DNA of 64,000 bases. Origin: Mycolicibacterium moriokaense (lineage in GTDB: Bacteria; Actinomycetota; Actinomycetes; Mycobacteriales; Mycobacteriaceae). Positions 1 through 9,587 of the stretch are shown here, piece after piece. The notes under the pieces were generated by a model. The model made no database searches. It was not told where the DNA came from and saw nothing but the letters and a program-made list of their open reading frames with translations. The first letter of the stretch is position 1. Each line of letters begins with the position of its first letter. The position numbers were made by a program, and so were the translations under genes. The stretch spans positions 239,385-303,384 of the forward strand of contig NZ_QJJU01000005.1 in NCBI RefSeq assembly GCF_003201655.1, given 5' to 3'.

Positions 1-208
1 CATCTTCCAGACGGAACCCGACCTTGAGGGTGACCTGGAAATGCCCGATGGCGCCGTCCTGAAGGTGTCCGCGGACTGACTGAACATCGAACCAGTCCAT
101 GCCGCGCATGGTCTCCGATGCCCGTGATATGGCGTTGCGGATTGCCGCGTCGATGCCGTCGGGTGAGCTGCCGACGATCTCGATGATTCGGTACGTGTGA
201 TCGCTCAT
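1..208 (-). CDS. Dodecin, flavin-binding storage protein (3' end cut by window edge)
   Basis: Dodecins are about 70-residue proteins that assemble as dodecamers and sequester flavins or CoA. The 69 visible residues begin MSDHTYRIIEIVGSSPDGID and continue through the family pattern of an RIIEIVG strand, an amphipathic helix (AAIRNAISRASETMRG) and the strand around MDWFDVQSVRGHL, then HFQVTLKVGFRLED. W40 in MDWFDV corresponds to the aromatic residue that stacks on the flavin. Only about one codon and the stop lie outside the window. The start is fixed by TAGCGT at 215-220 (minus strand) placed 6 nt before the ATG, so the mRNA is probably leaderless. It diverges from adh with only 31 bp between start codons. 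Confidence 0.93.
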   Translation of the reverse strand, partial: MSDHTYRIIEIVGSSPDGIDAAIRNAISRASETMRGMDWFDVQSVRGHLQDGAIGHFQVTLKVGFRLED

Positions 209-214
209 GGCGCG

Positions 215-233
215 ACGCTACGCGGTTTAGGGT
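215..233. promoter_or_regulatory. Divergent -10 elements for dodecin and adh
   Basis: TAGCGT reads on the minus strand at 220-215 and ends 6 nt before the dodecin ATG. TAGGGT reads on the plus strand at 228-233 and ends 6 nt before the adh ATG. Both fit the mycobacterial SigA -10 pattern TANNNT and predict leaderless transcripts. The elements are 7 bp apart, so two polymerases could not occupy both at once. This is inferred from spacing; no -35 was identified. Confidence 0.6.
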
Positions 234-239
234 GCGGCT

Positions 240-1343
240 ATGCCGGACTCCGCGAGAGCGCGTGCGTTGGTGCTGGAACGGCCGCATCACCTCGTGACCC
301 GCGACATCCCGCTGCCCGTCGTCGGCGACGACGACGCACTGGTTCGAGTCGAGGCGTGCGGGCTGTGCGGAACCGACCACGAGCAGTACACCGGCGAACT
401 GGCGGGCGGATTCGCGTTCGTCCCCGGCCACGAGACGATCGGGATCATCGAAACGATCGGTCCGCGGGCTGCTCAACGGTGGCGCGTGGCAGCGGGGGAT
501 CGGGTGGCGGTCGAGGTCTTTCAGTCCTGTCGTGACTGCAAGCCGTGCGTGGACGGCGAGTACCGCCGATGCGAGCGCCACGGCCTAGCCGACATGTACG
601 GGTTCATCTCCATCGACCGCGCGCCGGGGCTGTGGGGTGGTTACTCCGAGTATCAGTACCTGGCGCCGGATTCGATGGTGCTGCCGGTGCCTGCGGCGCT
701 CGACCCTGTCGTTGCCACCGCATTCAATCCGCTCGGAGCTGGAATCCGTTGGGGTGCAACGATACCCGGCACCGGGCCTGGGGACGTGGTCGCCGTGCTC
801 GGCCCCGGCATCCGCGGACTGTGCGTTGCCGCGGCGGCCAAGGATGCCGGTGCCGAGTTCGTGATGATGACCGGTCTTGGAGCTAGGGACGCGGACCGGC
901 TGGCGCTGGCGTCGCAGTTCGGCGCCGATCTGGTGGTCGACGTCGCCATCGACGATCCGGTCGCGGCGCTTCGCGATGCCACCGGCGGACTGGCCGACGT
1001 CGTCGTCGACGTCACCGCAAAGGCGCCTGCCGCGTTCGCTCAGGCCATCGAACTCGCCCGCCCGGCAAGCACCGTCGTCGTCGCAGGAACCCGGGGATGG
1101 GATACGGGCGCACCAGGTTTCATCCCCGACATGGTGGTGCTGAAGGAGCTGCGGATCGTCGGCGCCCTCGGTGTCGACGCAGCTGCGTACCGAGCCGCGC
1201 TCGACGTGCTGGCGTCGGGCCGATATCCGTTCGCGGACTTGCCGCGTCGTTGTGTCGGGCTCGACGATGCCGGCGACCTACTCGCCACGATGGCAGGCGA
1301 GCGCGACGGCGTTCCGCCGGTGCACGGGGTGGTGGTGCCATGA
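240..1343 (+). CDS. adh: Zinc-dependent alcohol dehydrogenase (MDR superfamily)
   Basis: Predicted cytosolic NAD(P)-dependent, zinc-dependent oxidoreductase of 367 aa. The N-terminal GroES-like domain carries the catalytic-zinc residues C43 (GLCGTDH) and H64-E65 (GHE), and the structural-zinc quartet C97, C100, C103 and C111. A Rossmann domain follows, with VAVLGPGIRG near residue 185. Length and gene order (next gene a CMD-fold protein, then a convergent thioesterase) match the M. tuberculosis Rv1530-Rv1532c neighbourhood as I remember it. The substrate cannot be read from the sequence. The ATG is 6 nt after TAGGGT, so it is probably leaderless. The stop overlaps the next start as ATGA, implying translational coupling. 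Confidence 0.93.
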   Translation: MPDSARARALVLERPHHLVTRDIPLPVVGDDDALVRVEACGLCGTDHEQYTGELAGGFAFVPGHETIGIIETIGPRAAQRWRVAAGDRVAVEVFQSCRDCKPCVDGEYRRCERHGLADMYGFISIDRAPGLWGGYSEYQYLAPDSMVLPVPAALDPVVATAFNPLGAGIRWGATIPGTGPGDVVAVLGPGIRGLCVAAAAKDAGAEFVMMTGLGARDADRLALASQFGADLVVDVAIDDPVAALRDATGGLADVVVDVTAKAPAAFAQAIELARPASTVVVAGTRGWDTGAPGFIPDMVVLKELRIVGALGVDAAAYRAALDVLASGRYPFADLPRRCVGLDDAGDLLATMAGERDGVPPVHGVVVP

Positions 1344-1909
1344 CCGAGGCTCGTGTTCCGCGGTTGCCGGTGGAGGAGGCCAAGGCCGCCGCCGATCAGG
1401 CAGGCGTACCCGACTACATGGCCGAACTGAGCATCTTCCAGGTGCTGTTGAATCATCCGACGCTGGCGCGGGCGCTCAACGATCTGCTCGCGACGATGCT
1501 CTGGCACGGTGCGCTCGACCCCCGGCTGCGCGAGCTGGTGATCATGCGGATCGGCTGGCTGACCGCATGCGACTACGAGTGGACGCAGCATTGGCGGGTC
1601 GCCTGCGGGTTGGGCGTGTCCGCCGAGGACTTGCTCGGTGTCCGGGATTGGTCGTCGCACGATGGTTTCGGCGGACCCGAGCGGGCGGTGCTCGCCGCCA
1701 CGGACGACGTCGTGCGCGACGGCGCCGTCAGCGCGCAGACGTGGGCGGCGTGCGAGCGGGAACTCGGCACCGATTCGGCCGTGCTGATCGAATTGGTCAC
1801 CGCGATCGGTGGGTGGCGGATGATCGCCTCGATCCTGCACAGCCTCGAAGTGCCACTCGAGGACGGCGTCGCCAGCTGGCCGCCTGAGGGTCAGCCGCCG
1901 AGTCGGTAG
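1340..1909 (+). CDS. Carboxymuconolactone decarboxylase (AhpD-like) family protein
   Basis: A 189-aa all-helical CMD/AhpD-fold protein. The core is the stretch LDPRLRELVIMRIGWLTA followed by CDYEWTQHWRVACGLGVS, the usual E-x-x-W-x-x-H arrangement. Only a single Cys lies at the expected CxxC position, so a thiol-disulphide peroxidase role is doubtful. An acid/base enzyme or a degradation-pathway partner of adh is more likely. The ATG overlaps the adh stop by 4 nt (ATGA), so the two are one operon. The last 19 nt overlap the 3' end of the convergent thioesterase gene. Substrate unknown. Confidence 0.85.
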   Translation: MTEARVPRLPVEEAKAAADQAGVPDYMAELSIFQVLLNHPTLARALNDLLATMLWHGALDPRLRELVIMRIGWLTACDYEWTQHWRVACGLGVSAEDLLGVRDWSSHDGFGGPERAVLAATDDVVRDGAVSAQTWAACERELGTDSAVLIELVTAIGGWRMIASILHSLEVPLEDGVASWPPEGQPPSR

Positions 1910-2328
1910 GTCTGCACCGCGTGGGCAACGACGTCGCCGTCGGAGTCGGTGGCGGTGATCTCGGTGAACGTGAGTTCCTTGCGCCTGCGCACGGTGCGCG
2001 CATGGCATATGAGGTCGGAGCGCTTGGCGGCGCCGACGTAGTTGATCGTCATCGAGATCGTGGAGGCGCGCGTGCCCTTCTCGAAGTCATGGTTCGACCA
2101 CGCCGCGGCGGCGCCTGCGGTATCCATCACCGCTGCGATCACACCGCCGTGGTAATACGTGCCGTCGTTGGTCAGGTCCTCGCGGAACGGCAGTCGGATC
2201 GTGACATCGTCGGGTTCGTAGCTGTCGAACACGATGCCGAGCCACTTCATGTACGGCGTCGTCGGCATGAGTTCGGCCGCCGCCTGCCTGCGCCGTTTCT
2301 GCTGCTCTTCGGTCAATGACTCACCCAT
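1891..2328 (-). CDS. PaaI-type hotdog thioesterase
   Basis: A 145-aa single hotdog-domain protein of the PaaI/4HBT class, expected to hydrolyse acyl-CoA thioesters. The signature is HGGVIAAVMDTAG with H60-G61-G62 and D69. The strands TISMTINYVGAAK and GDVVAHAVQTYRLGG complete the fold. The start MGESLTEEQQ was chosen over an upstream in-frame ATG 24 nt earlier because TAACGT (2337-2342) lies 8 nt before it and family members begin here. It converges on the CMD-fold gene with a 19-nt 3' overlap. Acyl substrate unknown. Confidence 0.87.
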   Translation of the reverse strand: MGESLTEEQQKRRRQAAAELMPTTPYMKWLGIVFDSYEPDDVTIRLPFREDLTNDGTYYHGGVIAAVMDTAGAAAAWSNHDFEKGTRASTISMTINYVGAAKRSDLICHARTVRRRKELTFTEITATDSDGDVVAHAVQTYRLGG

Positions 2329-2364
2329 GAGCGAGCACGTTACAACGGCCATTAGACTGGGCGA

Positions 2365-2565
2365 ACGGCGCTGATCCGGCCATCACCGGGGAGCCTTCGG
2401 AAGAACAGCTGATCCAGCCCAGTAGAGCCGAACGGGTGGGCCCGTTATCGCCCGCAGTTGAGCGGCGCACGCGACTGTGCGCAAGCGGGGTGGTACCGCG
2501 GCGCTCGCGCACCGGCGCGACGTCGTCCCCGTGCCTGAGATCGGCACAGGAGACCACGCAGCACA
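2365..2565 (+). promoter_or_regulatory. Translational T-box riboswitch of ileS
   Basis: A leader of about 200 nt follows the -10 element TAGACT (2353-2358). It carries the canonical T-box GGGGTGGTACCGCG around 2487-2500, which pairs with the tRNA acceptor end. A short stem I has CCGG arms enclosing CCATCA; the ATC at 2382-2384 is the likely isoleucine specifier. Two perfect hairpins follow, AACGGG/CCCGTT at 2431-2446 and GCGCAC/GTGCGC at 2465-2482. Just before the start, GTGCC/GGCAC and the flanking bases at about 2523-2560 pair with the AGGAG ribosome site. This is a sequestrator rather than a terminator, as in the known actinobacterial ileS T-boxes: uncharged tRNA-Ile would free the ribosome site. 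Confidence 0.9.
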
Positions 2566-5500
2566 GTGACCGCATATCCGAAGCCGGCCGCCGGCCAGCC
2601 CAAGTTCCCGGCGCTGGAAACCGAAGTCCTTGACTACTGGGACAGCGACGACACGTTCCGCGCCAGCGTCGCGCGCCGCGACGGCGCGCCGGAGTACGTG
2701 TTCTACGACGGTCCGCCATTCGCCAACGGCCTGCCGCACTACGGACACCTGCTGACCGGCTATGTGAAGGACATCGTGCCGCGCTACCGCACCATGCGCG
2801 GCTACAAGGTGGAGCGCCGCTTCGGCTGGGACACCCATGGCCTGCCCGCTGAACTCGAGGTGCAGCGCCAGCTCGGCATCTCCGACAAGGCCGAGATCGA
2901 AGAGCTGGGCATCGGTAAGTTCAACGAGGCCTGCCGGGAGTCGGTGCTCAAGTACACCAACGAATGGCGCGCGTACGTCACCCGCCAGGCGCGCTGGGTG
3001 GATTTCGACAACGACTACAAGACCCTTGATCCGACGTTCATGGAGTCGGTGATCTGGGCGTTCAAGCAGCTCTGGGACAAAGGCCTTGCCTACGAGGGCA
3101 ATCGGGTGCTGCCGTACTGCTGGAACGACGAGACGCCGCTGTCCAATCATGAACTGCGGATGGATGACGACGTCTACCAGAGTCGCCAGGACCCGGCCAT
3201 CACCGTCGGCTTCCGGGTCAGCGATGGCGATCTCAAGGACGCCTACCTGCTGATCTGGACGACGACGCCGTGGACGCTGCCGTCGAACCAGGCGGTCGCG
3301 GTCAACCCCGACGTCGCCTACGTCCTGGTTGGAGGGCCCGACGACCGGCGCTACGTGTTGGCGCAGGCGCGGTTGGCGGCCTATGCCCGCGAGCTCGGTG
3401 ACGAACCCGAGGTGCTGGAAACCTTCACGGGTCGCGATCTGCTTGGCACGCACTACCTGCCGCCGTTCCCGTATTTCATGGACGCGCCGAACTCATTTCG
3501 CGTGCTGCCCGCCGATTACGTCAGCACCGACGACGGCACCGGCATAGTGCACATGGCTCCCTCGTACGGCGAGGACGACATGGTGGTCACGCAGGCAGCG
3601 GGTATCTCCGGCGTGACTCCTGTCGATCCCAAGGGTCGCTTCGATGTGACCGTGGCGGATTACGCGGGCCAGCACGTGTTCGACGCGAACCCGCAGATCA
3701 TCCGTGATCTGAAGAACCAGGCCCGCTCAGCCGCCGCCAACGGTGCGGTGCTGCTGCGCCACGAGACCTACGAGCACTCGTATCCACATTGCTGGCGGTG
3801 CCGAAACCCGTTGATATACCGGGCGGTGTCGTCGTGGTTCGTTGCGGTGACAGAGTTCCGCGACCGGATGGTCGAGCTCAATCAGCAGATCACCTGGTAT
3901 CCCGAGCATGTCAAAGATGGTCAGTTCGGCAAGTGGCTGTCCAACGCGCGGGATTGGTCGATTTCCCGAAACCGATACTGGGGCAGCCCGATTCCGGTCT
4001 GGAAGTCCGACGACCCGGCCTATCCGCGCATCGACGTGTATGGCAGCCTCGACGAGTTGGAGCGCGACTTCGGCGTGCGCCCCGACAATCTGCACCGGCC
4101 CTACATCGACGAGCTGACCCGGCCCAACCCGGACGACCCGACCGGCAAGTCGACGATGCGACGCATCGAGGATGTGTTCGATGTGTGGTTCGACTCGGGC
4201 TCGATGCCGTACGGCCAGGTTCACTACCCGTTCGAAAATGCAGAGTGGTTCGACACGCATTTCCCTGCCGACTTCATCGTCGAGTACATCGGTCAGACCC
4301 GCGGCTGGTTTTACATGATGCACGTGCTGGCCACCGCTCTGTTCGACCGCCCCGCGTTCAAAACGTGTGTGGCGCACGGCATTGTGCTTGGCAACGACGG
4401 TCAGAAGATGAGCAAGTCGCTGCGCAACTATCCGGATGTGACCGAGGTGTTCGACAGGGACGGCTCCGATGCGATGCGCTGGTTCCTGATGGCGTCGCCG
4501 ATCCTGCGCGGCGGCAACCTGATCGTCACCGAGCAGGGCATCCGCGAGGGTGTCCGGCAGGTGCTGTTGCCGTTGTGGAACGCGTACACCTTCCTCGCGC
4601 TATACGCCCCGAAGAAGGGCGCATGGCGCACCGACTCGGCGCACGTGCTCGACCGCTACATCCTGGCCAAGCTCGCCGAGTTGCGCGACGACCTGACCGA
4701 GTCGCTGGACGTCTGCGACATCTACGGCGCGTGCGATCAGCTGCGCCAGTTCACCGAGGCGCTGACGAACTGGTATGTGCGACGGTCTCGTTCGAGGTTC
4801 TGGGAGGAGGACCCCGACGCCATCGACACGCTGCACACAGTGCTGGAGGTGACGAGTCGGCTGGCGGCGCCGCTGCTGCCGCTCATCACCGAGGTGATCT
4901 GGCGTGGGGTGACCGGCGAGCGGTCGGTGCATCTGACCGACTGGCCAGAAGAAGGTGTGGTGCCCGCTGATCCCGAATTGGTGGCGGACATGGACCTTGT
5001 GCGCGAGGTCGCGTCCGCCGCCTCCTCCTTGCGCAAGGCCAAGAAGCTGCGGGTTCGCCTGCCGCTGCCGAAACTGACTGTGGCGGTGGATAACCCGCAG
5101 CGCCTGGCCCCGTTCAAGGATCTGATCGCCGACGAGCTCAACGTCAAGAAGGTGGAGCTTACCGACGACATCGACACTTACGGCCGCTTCGAGCTGACCG
5201 TCAACGCCAAGGTCGCAGGACCGCGGCTGGGCAAGGACGTTCAGGCGGCGATCAAGGCGGTCAAAGCCGGTGAGTCGGTCGTCAATGCCGACGGAACGCT
5301 GACAGCGGGTCCGGCGGTGCTGCAGCCCGAGGAGTACACCTCCCGGTTGGTGGCAGCTGATCCCGAGTACACGGCAGCGCTGTCCGACGGCGCGGGGCTG
5401 GTGGTGCTCGACGGCACCGTCACCGAAGAACTGGAGGCCGAGGGCTGGGCCAAGGACCGCATCCGCGAACTGCAGGACCTGCGCAAGTCGACCGGCCTCG

Positions 5501-5676
5501 ACGTGTCCGACCGGATCCGGGTGACCATCGCTGTGCCCGACGAAAAGGCGCATTGGGCGCAAACGCACAGCGATCTGATCGCCCGCGAGATCCTGGCCAC
5601 CAGTTTCGAGTTCGGCGAACCAGTCGACGGCACCGAGATCGGCGACGGCGTGCGGGTGGCGATCGAGAAGGCATAG
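2566..5676 (+). CDS. ileS: Isoleucyl-tRNA synthetase
   Basis: Charges tRNA-Ile with isoleucine in the cytoplasm; 1036 aa. The class I signature appears as PHYGH (H58-H61, the HIGH motif) and KMSKS at 614-618. Between them lies the CP1 editing domain (around [11 protein letters not shown]). The C-terminal part has the anticodon-binding region and is the long eukaryotic-like type typical of mycobacteria. The GTG at 2566 is chosen because it follows the sequestered AGGAG and begins [15 protein letters not shown] like homologues. The neighbours dinB and ansA match mycobacterial synteny. Confidence 0.98.
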   Translation: MTAYPKPAAGQPKFPALETEVLDYWDSDDTFRASVARRDGAPEYVFYDGPPFANGLPHYGHLLTGYVKDIVPRYRTMRGYKVERRFGWDTHGLPAELEVQRQLGISDKAEIEELGIGKFNEACRESVLKYTNEWRAYVTRQARWVDFDNDYKTLDPTFMESVIWAFKQLWDKGLAYEGNRVLPYCWNDETPLSNHELRMDDDVYQSRQDPAITVGFRVSDGDLKDAYLLIWTTTPWTLPSNQAVAVNPDVAYVLVGGPDDRRYVLAQARLAAYARELGDEPEVLETFTGRDLLGTHYLPPFPYFMDAPNSFRVLPADYVSTDDGTGIVHMAPSYGEDDMVVTQAAGISGVTPVDPKGRFDVTVADYAGQHVFDANPQIIRDLKNQARSAAANGAVLLRHETYEHSYPHCWRCRNPLIYRAVSSWFVAVTEFRDRMVELNQQITWYPEHVKDGQFGKWLSNARDWSISRNRYWGSPIPVWKSDDPAYPRIDVYGSLDELERDFGVRPDNLHRPYIDELTRPNPDDPTGKSTMRRIEDVFDVWFDSGSMPYGQVHYPFENAEWFDTHFPADFIVEYIGQTRGWFYMMHVLATALFDRPAFKTCVAHGIVLGNDGQKMSKSLRNYPDVTEVFDRDGSDAMRWFLMASPILRGGNLIVTEQGIREGVRQVLLPLWNAYTFLALYAPKKGAWRTDSAHVLDRYILAKLAELRDDLTESLDVCDIYGACDQLRQFTEALTNWYVRRSRSRFWEEDPDAIDTLHTVLEVTSRLAAPLLPLITEVIWRGVTGERSVHLTDWPEEGVVPADPELVADMDLVREVASAASSLRKAKKLRVRLPLPKLTVAVDNPQRLAPFKDLIADELNVKKVELTDDIDTYGRFELTVNAKVAGPRLGKDVQAAIKAVKAGESVVNADGTLTAGPAVLQPEEYTSRLVAADPEYTAALSDGAGLVVLDGTVTEELEAEGWAKDRIRELQDLRKSTGLDVSDRIRVTIAVPDEKAHWAQTHSDLIAREILATSFEFGEPVDGTEIGDGVRVAIEKA

Positions 5677-5734
5677 GTGGCAGACGGGTGGCGCATCTGA
5701 TCGACGTCGGGTCTGCGCCCTAGCATCGGCACCT

Positions 5735-7147
5735 GTGGACCGCTGGGTGCTGCACATGGACATGGACGCCTTCTTCGCGTCCGTGGAGCAGCTGACCCGG
5801 CCCACCCTGCGCGGGCGACCGGTGCTGGTCGGAGGGATTGGTGGCCGAGGTGTCGTCGCAGGCGCCAGCTACGAATCCCGTGTCTACGGTGCGCGATCGG
5901 CGATGCCCATGCATCAGGCCCGTCGCATGGTCGGCGCTCCCGCTGTGGTGCTGCCCCCGCGCGGCGTTGTCTACGGCGTGGCCAGCCGCCGGGTGTTCGA
6001 GACCGTCCGCCCTTTGGTGCCCGTCCTCGAACAACTGTCGTTCGACGAAGCCTTCGGCGAACCGATCGAACTGGCCGGCGCGTCAGCCGAGGACGTCGAG
6101 GCCTTCTGCCAGGAATTGCGGGCCAAGATCCGCGGCGTGACGGGGTTAGTCGCCTCCGTCGGCGCAGGGTCGGGCAAGCAGGTCGCCAAGATCGCGTCCG
6201 ACTTGGCCAAACCCGACGGCATCCGGGTCGTGCGCCGCGACGAGGAGCGCGCGCTGCTCGACGCGCTGCCCGTGCGGCGGCTGTGGGGGATCGGACCCGT
6301 CACCGAAGAAAAGCTCCACCGGCTCGGCATCGACACCATCGGATCCTTCGCTGCCCTTTCCGATGCGGAAGCCGCCAACATCCTCGGCGCGACCGTCGGC
6401 CCGGCACTGCATCAGCTGGCCCGAGGTATCGACGACAGGCCCGTCTCCGAAAACGCCCCCGCCAAGCAGATCAGCGCCGAATCCACCTTCCCCGAGGACC
6501 TGATCACCCTCGACCAGCTGCGCGACGCCGCGGGCCCGATCGGCGAGCACGCACATGCCCGCCTCGAGAAGGATGGCCGCGGTGCGCGCACTGTCACCGT
6601 CAAGCTGAAGAAGTCCGATATGAGTACGCTGACCCGCTCGGCGACGCTGCCCTACGCCACCACCCACGCCGCCACGCTGATCGCGATGGCGCGCAGGCTG
6701 CTGCTCGACCCGGTCGACATCGGCCCGATCCGCCTTGTCGGGATTGGCTTTTCGGGATTGTCCGACGTCCATCAGGAGTCGTTGTTCCCAGATCTCGAGC
6801 TCGCCGCCGAGGAGGTGTCGGACACCCGGTTGCCGACGCCGCTCACAGACGCCACCGCGACAGCACCGGCGTGGCGTGTCGGCGACGACGTCGCCCATAC
6901 CGAGCGCGGGCACGGCTGGATCCAGGGCGCCGGGCATGGCGTGATGACCGTGCGGTTCGAGACCCGCGGCACCGGGCCAGGGCCTGCCCGCACGTTTCCC
7001 GACGACACGCCCGACATCGGCCGCGCCAACCCCGTCGACAGCCTGGACTGGCCCGAGTACGTCAGCGAACTGGCCGGCCGGAGCCGCTCGGCCGGCGACA
7101 TTGAGTCGGGCTCAGCCCCAGCGGGCGACGACGTCCTCAACGGGTGA
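5735..7147 (+). CDS. dinB: DNA polymerase IV (Y-family)
   Basis: Translesion polymerase of 470 aa. The palm carries the metal ligands D9 and D11 ([12 protein letters not shown]) and D104-E105 (LSFDEAF). The HhH thumb ([13 protein letters not shown]) and little finger follow. QESLF near residue 346 fits the beta-clamp-binding consensus. About 110 residues follow the clamp motif, beyond the usual 350-aa length; this extension is also present in the M. tuberculosis DinX type. The GTG follows TAGCAT by 8 nt, so the leader is at most a couple of bases. Its last 36 nt overlap the 3' end of convergent ansA. Confidence 0.95.
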   Translation: MDRWVLHMDMDAFFASVEQLTRPTLRGRPVLVGGIGGRGVVAGASYESRVYGARSAMPMHQARRMVGAPAVVLPPRGVVYGVASRRVFETVRPLVPVLEQLSFDEAFGEPIELAGASAEDVEAFCQELRAKIRGVTGLVASVGAGSGKQVAKIASDLAKPDGIRVVRRDEERALLDALPVRRLWGIGPVTEEKLHRLGIDTIGSFAALSDAEAANILGATVGPALHQLARGIDDRPVSENAPAKQISAESTFPEDLITLDQLRDAAGPIGEHAHARLEKDGRGARTVTVKLKKSDMSTLTRSATLPYATTHAATLIAMARRLLLDPVDIGPIRLVGIGFSGLSDVHQESLFPDLELAAEEVSDTRLPTPLTDATATAPAWRVGDDVAHTERGHGWIQGAGHGVMTVRFETRGTGPGPARTFPDDTPDIGRANPVDSLDWPEYVSELAGRSRSAGDIESGSAPAGDDVLNG

Positions 7148-8035
7148 GCCGGCCGCCAGCGCGGCCATCAACAGCACCCGCGCCTGCGCGGGCCGCAGCC
7201 GTGGCACCACCACCGCGCCTGCGTCGACCAACTCCCTGCCGGGCCCGTAGCCGGCGCTGACCCGTCCACCGGGAACACGTGTCGACACCGCGACTGCCAC
7301 GCCGTCGCGGCAGTGCCTGCGCACCCCGTCGATCACGGCCGCAGGGGCGTTACCCGAGCCGAGCGCCTCCAGCACGATTCCGCGCGCTCCCGCCGCCACG
7401 CATGCGTCCATCGCCACCGCGTCGCCGTTCGGGTACACCGCGACGGTGTCCACCCGCGGCGCATCGACGGCCGACAGCGCGCCAAGGAACGGTCTCTCCT
7501 TCGATCGTTGCGTCCAGAAGCGGCCATCGGCGACGGTGCCGAGCACCTCACCGGTGAAGCCGCGCATGTCGCCCGTCGCGGCTTTCTGCAGGCCCAACGG
7601 CTGCCACACCGTGCCCGCGAGGGTCGCCAGCACGCCAAGGCCGTGCGCATTCGCACTACCCGCAAGGGCGAGCGCGTCGCGCAGATTCCGCGGTCCGTCG
7701 GCGTCCGGCGCGTCCCCGCTGTGCAGCGCGCCGGTGAACACCACGGGCGCCGCCCCGTCGTAGGTCAGGTCTAGCCACAGCGCCGTCTCCTCCATGGTGT
7801 CGGTGCCGTGGGTGACGACCACTCCGTCGGCGTAGGCTGCGGACGTCACCGCCGAGGAGATCAGGTCCCAGTCGGCGACCGTCAACTGCGAGCTGTCGAC
7901 GGCCATCAGGTCGACGACCTCGACGTTCAGCCCGGATGTGAGGTCGGCGCCGCTGCGGGTGGGCCGTCGCACTCCGTCGTCGTCCGTACTCGTGGCGATG
8001 GTGCCGCCGGTGGCGACGACGACAAGGTGACCCAT
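7112..8035 (-). CDS. ansA: L-asparaginase (type I/II fold)
   Basis: Hydrolyses asparagine to aspartate and ammonia; 307 aa. Both catalytic triad halves are visible: the TGGTI loop (T12 nucleophile) and HGTDTMEE (T78-D79). No signal peptide is seen, so it is probably cytosolic. The start [11 protein letters not shown] was chosen because the catalytic strand follows within 10 residues, as in the family. An alternative ATG at 8047 (MISPMGHL) would add four residues. It diverges from lspA with 42 bp between start codons and converges with dinB, the mycobacterial arrangement. Confidence 0.95.
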   Translation of the reverse strand: MGHLVVVATGGTIATSTDDDGVRRPTRSGADLTSGLNVEVVDLMAVDSSQLTVADWDLISSAVTSAAYADGVVVTHGTDTMEETALWLDLTYDGAAPVVFTGALHSGDAPDADGPRNLRDALALAGSANAHGLGVLATLAGTVWQPLGLQKAATGDMRGFTGEVLGTVADGRFWTQRSKERPFLGALSAVDAPRVDTVAVYPNGDAVAMDACVAAGARGIVLEALGSGNAPAAVIDGVRRHCRDGVAVAVSTRVPGGRVSAGYGPGRELVDAGAVVVPRLRPAQARVLLMAALAAGSPVEDVVARWG

Positions 8036-8077
8036 GGGGGAAATCATTCCCCATTCACGCTTTGGGATGATGGGGGA

Positions 8078-8662
8078 GTGACTGATGAATCCTCGGGTCC
8101 GGCCGAGCCGATGACCGACGGGGATGGAAGCGCCGACTCGGCGGCAGAGGAGGCACCGCACTCCGAACGGAAACGGGTGCGCCTGCTGCTGACCATCGCA
8201 GGGGTGGTGCTACTGCTCGACATCGTCACCAAGGTGTTCGCGGTGAGACTGCTGACGCCGGGCCAGCCGGTGTCGATCGTCGGCGACACCATCACCTGGA
8301 CACTCGTTCGCAACTCCGGCGCCGCGTTCTCGATGGCCACCGGGTACACCTGGGTTTTGACGTTGATCGCCACCGGTGTGGTGATCGGCATCATCTGGAT
8401 GGGCAGGCGGCTGGTTTCGCCGTGGTGGGCGATCGGCCTCGGGATGATTCTCGGCGGCGCCATGGGCAACCTGGTCGATCGATTCTTCCGCTCGCCAGGG
8501 CCGCTGCGTGGGCACGTCGTGGACTTTCTGTCCATCGGCTGGTGGCCAGTGTTCAACGTTGCCGACCCGTCGGTGGTGGGTGGGGCGATCCTGCTGGTTG
8601 CCTTGTCGCTGTTCGGTTTTGACTTCGACACGGTCGGCCGCCGCAAGGCCGACTCGTCATAG
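8078..8662 (+). CDS. lspA: Lipoprotein signal peptidase (signal peptidase II)
   Basis: Aspartic protease in the cytoplasmic membrane that cleaves prolipoproteins after Lgt has lipidated them; lgt itself is at the other end of this window. 194 aa with four membrane helices. Signature regions are [18 protein letters not shown]...GHVVDFL and [11 protein letters not shown], whose aspartates (VDR and NVAD) are the catalytic pair. The N-terminal 30 residues are a charged cytosolic tail. The GTG is preceded by a GGGGGA stretch that almost abuts it. Its stop overlaps the rluD start by one base. Confidence 0.95.
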   Translation: MTDESSGPAEPMTDGDGSADSAAEEAPHSERKRVRLLLTIAGVVLLLDIVTKVFAVRLLTPGQPVSIVGDTITWTLVRNSGAAFSMATGYTWVLTLIATGVVIGIIWMGRRLVSPWWAIGLGMILGGAMGNLVDRFFRSPGPLRGHVVDFLSIGWWPVFNVADPSVVGGAILLVALSLFGFDFDTVGRRKADSS

Positions 8663-9585
8663 TGTCGACTCGTTCAATGCCCGTCCCCGAGGGGCTGGCC
8701 GGCATGCGTGTCGACGCCGGGCTTGCGCGGCTGCTTGGCCTGTCGCGGACCGCAGCGGCGGCGCTGGCCGAGGACGGCGGCGTCGATCTCGACGGCAGCA
8801 GGGCAGCCAAATCCGACAAGCTGACGGCTGGTGCGTGGCTGGAGGTACGACTGCCGGAAGCGCCTGCGCCGGTGGAGAATACGCCCGTCGAGATCGAAGG
8901 CATGGAGATCCTCTACTCCGACGACGATATCGTCGCGGTTGACAAGCCGCCTGGCGTTGCCGCGCACGCGACCGTCGGATGGCATGGGCCGACGGTGCTT
9001 GGCGGCCTCGCCGCTGCGGGTTTCCGGATCAGCACATCGGGAATCCACGAGCGGCAAGGCATCGTGCACCGCCTCGACGTCGGCACGTCGGGCGTCATGG
9101 TGGTGGCGCTGTCCGAACGCGCCTACACCCTGCTCAAGCGGGCGTTCAAGCAGCGCACCGTCGAAAAGCGTTACCACGCACTGGTGCAGGGCCATCCCGA
9201 CCCGTCCAGCGGGACTATCGACGCGCCGATAGGGCGGCACCGCGGGCACAACTGGAAGTTCGCGGTCACCGAAGGGGGCAGGCACAGCGTCACGCACTAC
9301 GACACGCTGGAGGCGCACCAGGCCGCGAGCCTGCTCGATATCGAGCTGGAAACCGGGCGTACCCACCAGATCCGGGTGCACTTCGCCGCTTTGCATCATC
9401 CCTGTGCAGGCGACGTGACCTATGGTGCCGATCCGACCCTTGCGAAAAAGCTTGGGCTGGAGCGTCAATGGCTGCACGCGCGGTCGCTCGCGTTTACCCA
9501 TCCTGCCGACGGACGGCGCGTCGAGATCACCAGCCCATATCCGGCCGACCTGCAGCACGCGCTGGACGTGCTGCGCAACCACTGA
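8662..9585 (+). CDS. rluD: Ribosomal large-subunit pseudouridine synthase (RluA/RluD family)
   Basis: Isomerises uridine to pseudouridine in 23S rRNA; 307 aa. An N-terminal S4-like RNA-binding part (residues about 10-70) precedes the catalytic domain with HRLDVGTSG, where D139 is the nucleophile. [18 protein letters not shown] and QWLHARSL are the other family blocks. The GTG overlaps the last base of the lspA stop (TAGTG), a linked pair conserved across bacteria. Whether it modifies exactly the RluD positions is inferred from family only. Confidence 0.93.
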   Translation: MSTRSMPVPEGLAGMRVDAGLARLLGLSRTAAAALAEDGGVDLDGSRAAKSDKLTAGAWLEVRLPEAPAPVENTPVEIEGMEILYSDDDIVAVDKPPGVAAHATVGWHGPTVLGGLAAAGFRISTSGIHERQGIVHRLDVGTSGVMVVALSERAYTLLKRAFKQRTVEKRYHALVQGHPDPSSGTIDAPIGRHRGHNWKFAVTEGGRHSVTHYDTLEAHQAASLLDIELETGRTHQIRVHFAALHHPCAGDVTYGADPTLAKKLGLERQWLHARSLAFTHPADGRRVEITSPYPADLQHALDVLRNH

Positions 9586-9587
9586 AT

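Noticed and set aside
2383..5805. Long minus-strand open frames (356 and 401 codons) across ileS
   Set aside because: They lie antisense to a certain gene, have Arg/His/Val-rich composition without family motifs, and arise from GC-rich third positions.
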